Assembly: GCF_006483445.1 (NCBI RefSeq)
Contig: NZ_PPPT01000009.1
Location: 1-64,000, forward strand
Length of the DNA: 64,000 nucleotides
Origin: Bradyrhizobium guangdongense
Lineage (GTDB): Bacteria; Pseudomonadota; Alphaproteobacteria; Rhizobiales; Xanthobacteraceae
Direction: 5' to 3'
In this document: positions 62,233 through 64,000 of the stretch, in pieces
Numbering within the stretch: position 1 is the first letter of the stretch
Layout of the letters: the number at the start of each line of letters is the position of its first letter
Made by a program: the position numbers and the translations under genes
Notes under the pieces: model-generated
Databases searched by the model: none
Told to the model about the DNA's origin: nothing
What the model saw: only the letters and a program-made list of their open reading frames with translations

Positions 62233-62658
62233 TCAGCGGTGGACAGCTCCACTCTTTTTCTGTCGCGCGAGCTCGAGGAATTTGGTCTTGATCTGTGCAA
62301 ACAGGCCTGGCGGAACGAATCCGTAACTGAACGTTCCCGGCTTTCCTGGAATCGGAGTCAGACCTGCGTTCGGCCATTCGTCGACATTATATTCGGACAC
62401 GATGACCCAGCTTGGTGCATCGTCGAGTCCGATCGCTTGCTTCACCTTCACCGGGATTTCGACGCCCACCGTGTCCGCATCCGGCGGCGAGTGCGTGATC
62501 GGCAGCAGCACGACATAACGCGGCGTCGTCAGACTGTCGCTCGCAGCGACAAGGCAGGTCGGACGGTCCTTCCCTTGATCGCGCCCGGCTGCTGCCTCGC
62601 GCGACCAGAGATAATCGTAGCGCACGACCAGTCCCGGCTTGGGATCGGGAAGCGCCAC
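62233..62658 (-). CDS. PemK/MazF-type toxin of a toxin-antitoxin pair
   Basis: A 141-aa protein like PemK growth inhibitors: the N-terminal GLVVRYDYLW, RPTCLVAASD, YVVLLPITHSPP and VEIPVKVKQAIGL blocks follow the PemK/MazF beta-barrel order. These are mRNA-cutting ribonucleases or gyrase-poison relatives in the fold. GTG start at 62658, only three bases from a palindromic repeat and with no good ribosome site visible. The antitoxin gene lies upstream with about 68 bp between them, larger than the usual overlap. It lies just outside attR, so it is chromosomal or a remnant of another element. Confidence 0.8.
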   Translation of the reverse strand: MALPDPKPGLVVRYDYLWSREAAAGRDQGKDRPTCLVAASDSLTTPRYVVLLPITHSPPDADTVGVEIPVKVKQAIGLDDAPSWVIVSEYNVDEWPNAGLTPIPGKPGTFSYGFVPPGLFAQIKTKFLELARQKKSGAVHR

Positions 62659-62661
62659 TCA

Positions 62662-62710
62662 GAGCATGATCCGGAAAAGTGTGTAGCGGTTTTCCGAAAA
62701 GATCATGCTC
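62662..62710. repeat. Rhizobial intergenic palindrome inside the toxin-antitoxin operon
   Basis: Outer arms gagcatgatc (62662-62671) and gatcatgctc (62701-62710), inner arms cggaaaa / ttttccg. It separates the antitoxin stop (62727) from the toxin start (62658). Confidence 0.75.
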
Positions 62711-62726
62711 AAACAACCAAGCCGTC

Positions 62727-62981
62727 TCACTTGAGCAAATCGTCGAGCGGCGCGTGCTCGGAGTCCATTTCGGCTCGGTCGACCGCGTCGATGACCACGG
62801 ACGCTGCATCGCCCGTGCGATGCGACCGCTTGGCCGCCGCGACAAGCCAGTCATATTGCTCAGCCGACATCAGCACCAACTCGCGCCGGCCATGCCGCGT
62901 GATCTCGACCGGCTCACGTCGCGCCTGATGCTGGAATTCGCCGAACTTGCGCTGGAATTCGAGGGCGGAGGTCTGGACCAT
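62727..62981 (-). CDS. Phd/YefM-type antitoxin
   Basis: An 84-aa antitoxin. The N-terminal DNA-binding fold reads SALEFQRKFGEFQHQARREP, VEITRHGRRELVLMSAEQYD, as in Phd/YefM family antitoxins. The C-terminal acidic tail (DAVDRAEMDSEHAPLDDLLK) is the kind that wraps the toxin. It is first in the operon, with a palindromic promoter-operator 30 bp upstream. A PemK-type toxin with a Phd-type antitoxin is an unusual but known mixed pairing. Confidence 0.85.
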   Translation of the reverse strand: MVQTSALEFQRKFGEFQHQARREPVEITRHGRRELVLMSAEQYDWLVAAAKRSHRTGDAASVVIDAVDRAEMDSEHAPLDDLLK

Positions 62982-63010
62982 AGTGCATTGCCGAATTATC
63001 GAATGCTCGT

Positions 63011-63024
63011 ATTATACGTATAAT
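63011..63024. promoter_or_regulatory. Palindromic promoter/operator of the toxin-antitoxin operon
   Basis: A perfect 14-bp palindrome attatacgtataat. It holds a -10-like TATAAT on both strands and lies 30 bp upstream of the antitoxin ATG, as expected for an antitoxin autoregulation site. Confidence 0.6.
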
Positions 63025-63096
63025 CTGCATATCGTCAAGTCCGCTACAGCCATGCCTTGCGCAGCGCGCACCGCCTGCCGTCGTGAGCCAATGCTC

Positions 63097-63408
63097 TCAG
63101 TCAGGAAAGCTCAGGATCATCTTCAACAGTTTTGGAAATCGCGCGTTGATGTCCTCTTCGCGCAGGACGTTGCGGTGCTGGACACCTTGCTTTGACGTCC
63201 GGACCAGGCCGGCCTCGCGCAGGATGCGAAAATGGTTCGACAGGGTCGACTTCGCCATATCAGGGCAGGGCGCCGCCTCGGTGCACGACATGCAATCCTT
63301 CTGCGCGGCCAGACTCTTGACGATGCGCAGCCGCATGGGATCCGCGAGGGCTCCCAGCACCCCGGCCAGTGTGATCTCGTCCCGCGCCGGGTGAACGAAC
63401 TGCGCCAT
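63097..63408 (-). CDS. ArsR-family transcriptional regulator
   Basis: A 103-aa winged-helix repressor. The helix-turn-helix is ALADPMRLRIVKSLA and STLSNHFRILREAGLV (about 18-70). Cysteines in KDCMSCTEAAPCPDM (about 37-51) could bind metal or respond to thiol oxidation. It is divergent from the SDR at 63502, with an inverted repeat between, so it most likely represses that gene and itself. Confidence 0.88.
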   Translation of the reverse strand: MAQFVHPARDEITLAGVLGALADPMRLRIVKSLAAQKDCMSCTEAAPCPDMAKSTLSNHFRILREAGLVRTSKQGVQHRNVLREEDINARFPKLLKMILSFPD

Positions 63409-63441
63409 GCCTAAAATATAGCATGTCCCTTGAACTCGTCC

Positions 63442-63466
63442 AATAGTTCACTAGTATTGAACTATT
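63442..63466. promoter_or_regulatory. Inverted repeat, likely ArsR operator
   Basis: Perfect arms aatagttca (63442-63450) and tgaactatt (63458-63466), 7-nt spacer, centred between the two divergent genes. Length and position fit an ArsR-type dimer site. Confidence 0.65.
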
Positions 63467-63501
63467 GAATATCGGCGACCGCCGGACAACGGAGACATGC
63501 G

Positions 63502-64000
63502 ATGACCAGAAGACTCGAAGGAAAAGTTGCGCTCGTGACCGGCGCATCCAAAGGTATCGGCGCCGAAATCTCCGCCCGGCTCGCGGCTGAGGGTGCGGCG
63601 GTCGCCGTCAACTACAGCGCCAGCAAGCAGGCCGCCGACCGCGTCGTCGCCGCGATCGTCGCCAAGGGTGGCAAAGCCGTCGCGGTCCACGGCAACCTTG
63701 CCGACGCTAAAGACGTGAAAAGCGTGGTCGCAGACACCGTGAAGGCGTTCGGTGCGATCGATATCCTGGTGAACAACGCGGGCGTCTACGAATTCGCCCC
63801 GCTCGAGGCCATCACCGCAGAGCATTTCCACAAGCATTTCGACCTCAATGTGCTTGGCCTGCTGCTGGTCTCGGGTGAAGCGGCGAAGCACTTCAAAGCC
63901 GATGGCGGAAGTATCATCAACATCAGCTCCGGCGTCTCGACCATCGCGCCGGCGAACACCGCGGTTTACACCGCGACAAAAGCCTCGGTGGATGCGATCT
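63502..64000 (+). CDS. SDR family oxidoreductase (cut by the window end)
   Basis: The first 166 codons of a classical short-chain dehydrogenase. The cofactor motif TGASKGIGAEISARL is near residue 14, NNAG near 89, and the serine block SSGVSTIAPANTAVYTATKAS with the Y-x-x-x-K pair at the edge of the window. Start: ATG at 63502, preceded by GGAGACATGCG. It probably belongs to the regulon of the divergent ArsR-type repressor. Confidence 0.88.
   Translation, partial: MTRRLEGKVALVTGASKGIGAEISARLAAEGAAVAVNYSASKQAADRVVAAIVAKGGKAVAVHGNLADAKDVKSVVADTVKAFGAIDILVNNAGVYEFAPLEAITAEHFHKHFDLNVLGLLLVSGEAAKHFKADGGSIINISSGVSTIAPANTAVYTATKASVDAI

Overview
The window is GC-rich DNA from an alphaproteobacterium, most likely a Bradyrhizobium or close relative (inferred from protein styles, the initiator tRNA, and rhizobial-type intergenic palindromes at 508-660, 3001-3090, 4634-4750, 10954-11108, 12748-12853 and 62662-62710). 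It falls into three parts.

(1) 1-14,604 is ordinary chromosomal accessory metabolism: an AhpD-like protein, two tandem alpha/beta hydrolases (one frameshifted), an O6-alkylguanine-DNA alkyltransferase, two metallo-beta-lactamase-fold hydrolases, a glutathione S-transferase, a fumarylacetoacetate hydrolase-family enzyme, a quinone oxidoreductase overlapping an SDR, CvpA, another SDR, a GMC oxidoreductase and a coniferyl-type aldehyde dehydrogenase. One complete IS481-type element (4757-5795) interrupts it.

(2) 14,637-62,128 is a 47.4-kb integrative element in the 3' half of a tRNA-fMet gene. A 46-bp perfect direct repeat (14637-14682 and 62083-62128) marks its ends. A tyrosine integrase, an AlpA-like excisionase and a helix-turn-helix protein lie at the right end, and a near-identical 23-bp motif lies just inside both ends (candidate integrase arm sites). 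The cargo is in three blocks. Block A (15.1-25.2 kb, visibly lower GC) is a defence operon: an Mrr-like type IV restriction enzyme, type I HsdR-HsdM-HsdS, and a translationally coupled ABC-type ATPase plus HNH nuclease (Septu-like architecture). hsdM has an in-frame TGA at codon 16. Block B (25.6-46.5 kb, minus strand) is an insecticidal Tc toxin locus: a fused TcB-TcC protein of 2506 aa with a distinct C-terminal cargo, a very large TcA-like subunit of about 3790 aa, and a multi-spanning membrane protein. Two terminator-like hairpins lie directly in front of the TcA start. Block C (47.1-58.3 kb, plus strand) has a DUF2235 lipase, a patatin-like phospholipase with membrane segments, a secreted protein, a five-helix membrane protein and a KAP-family P-loop NTPase. 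I do not recognise this five-gene set as a described system. It is the best candidate for something new, together with the atypical Tc locus.

(3) 62,129-64,000 is chromosome again: the old tRNA terminator, a Phd/YefM-PemK type toxin-antitoxin pair with a rhizobial palindrome between the genes, and an ArsR-type regulator divergent from an SDR cut by the window end, with a palindromic operator between them.

All assignments come from reading motifs and layout. No database search was possible.
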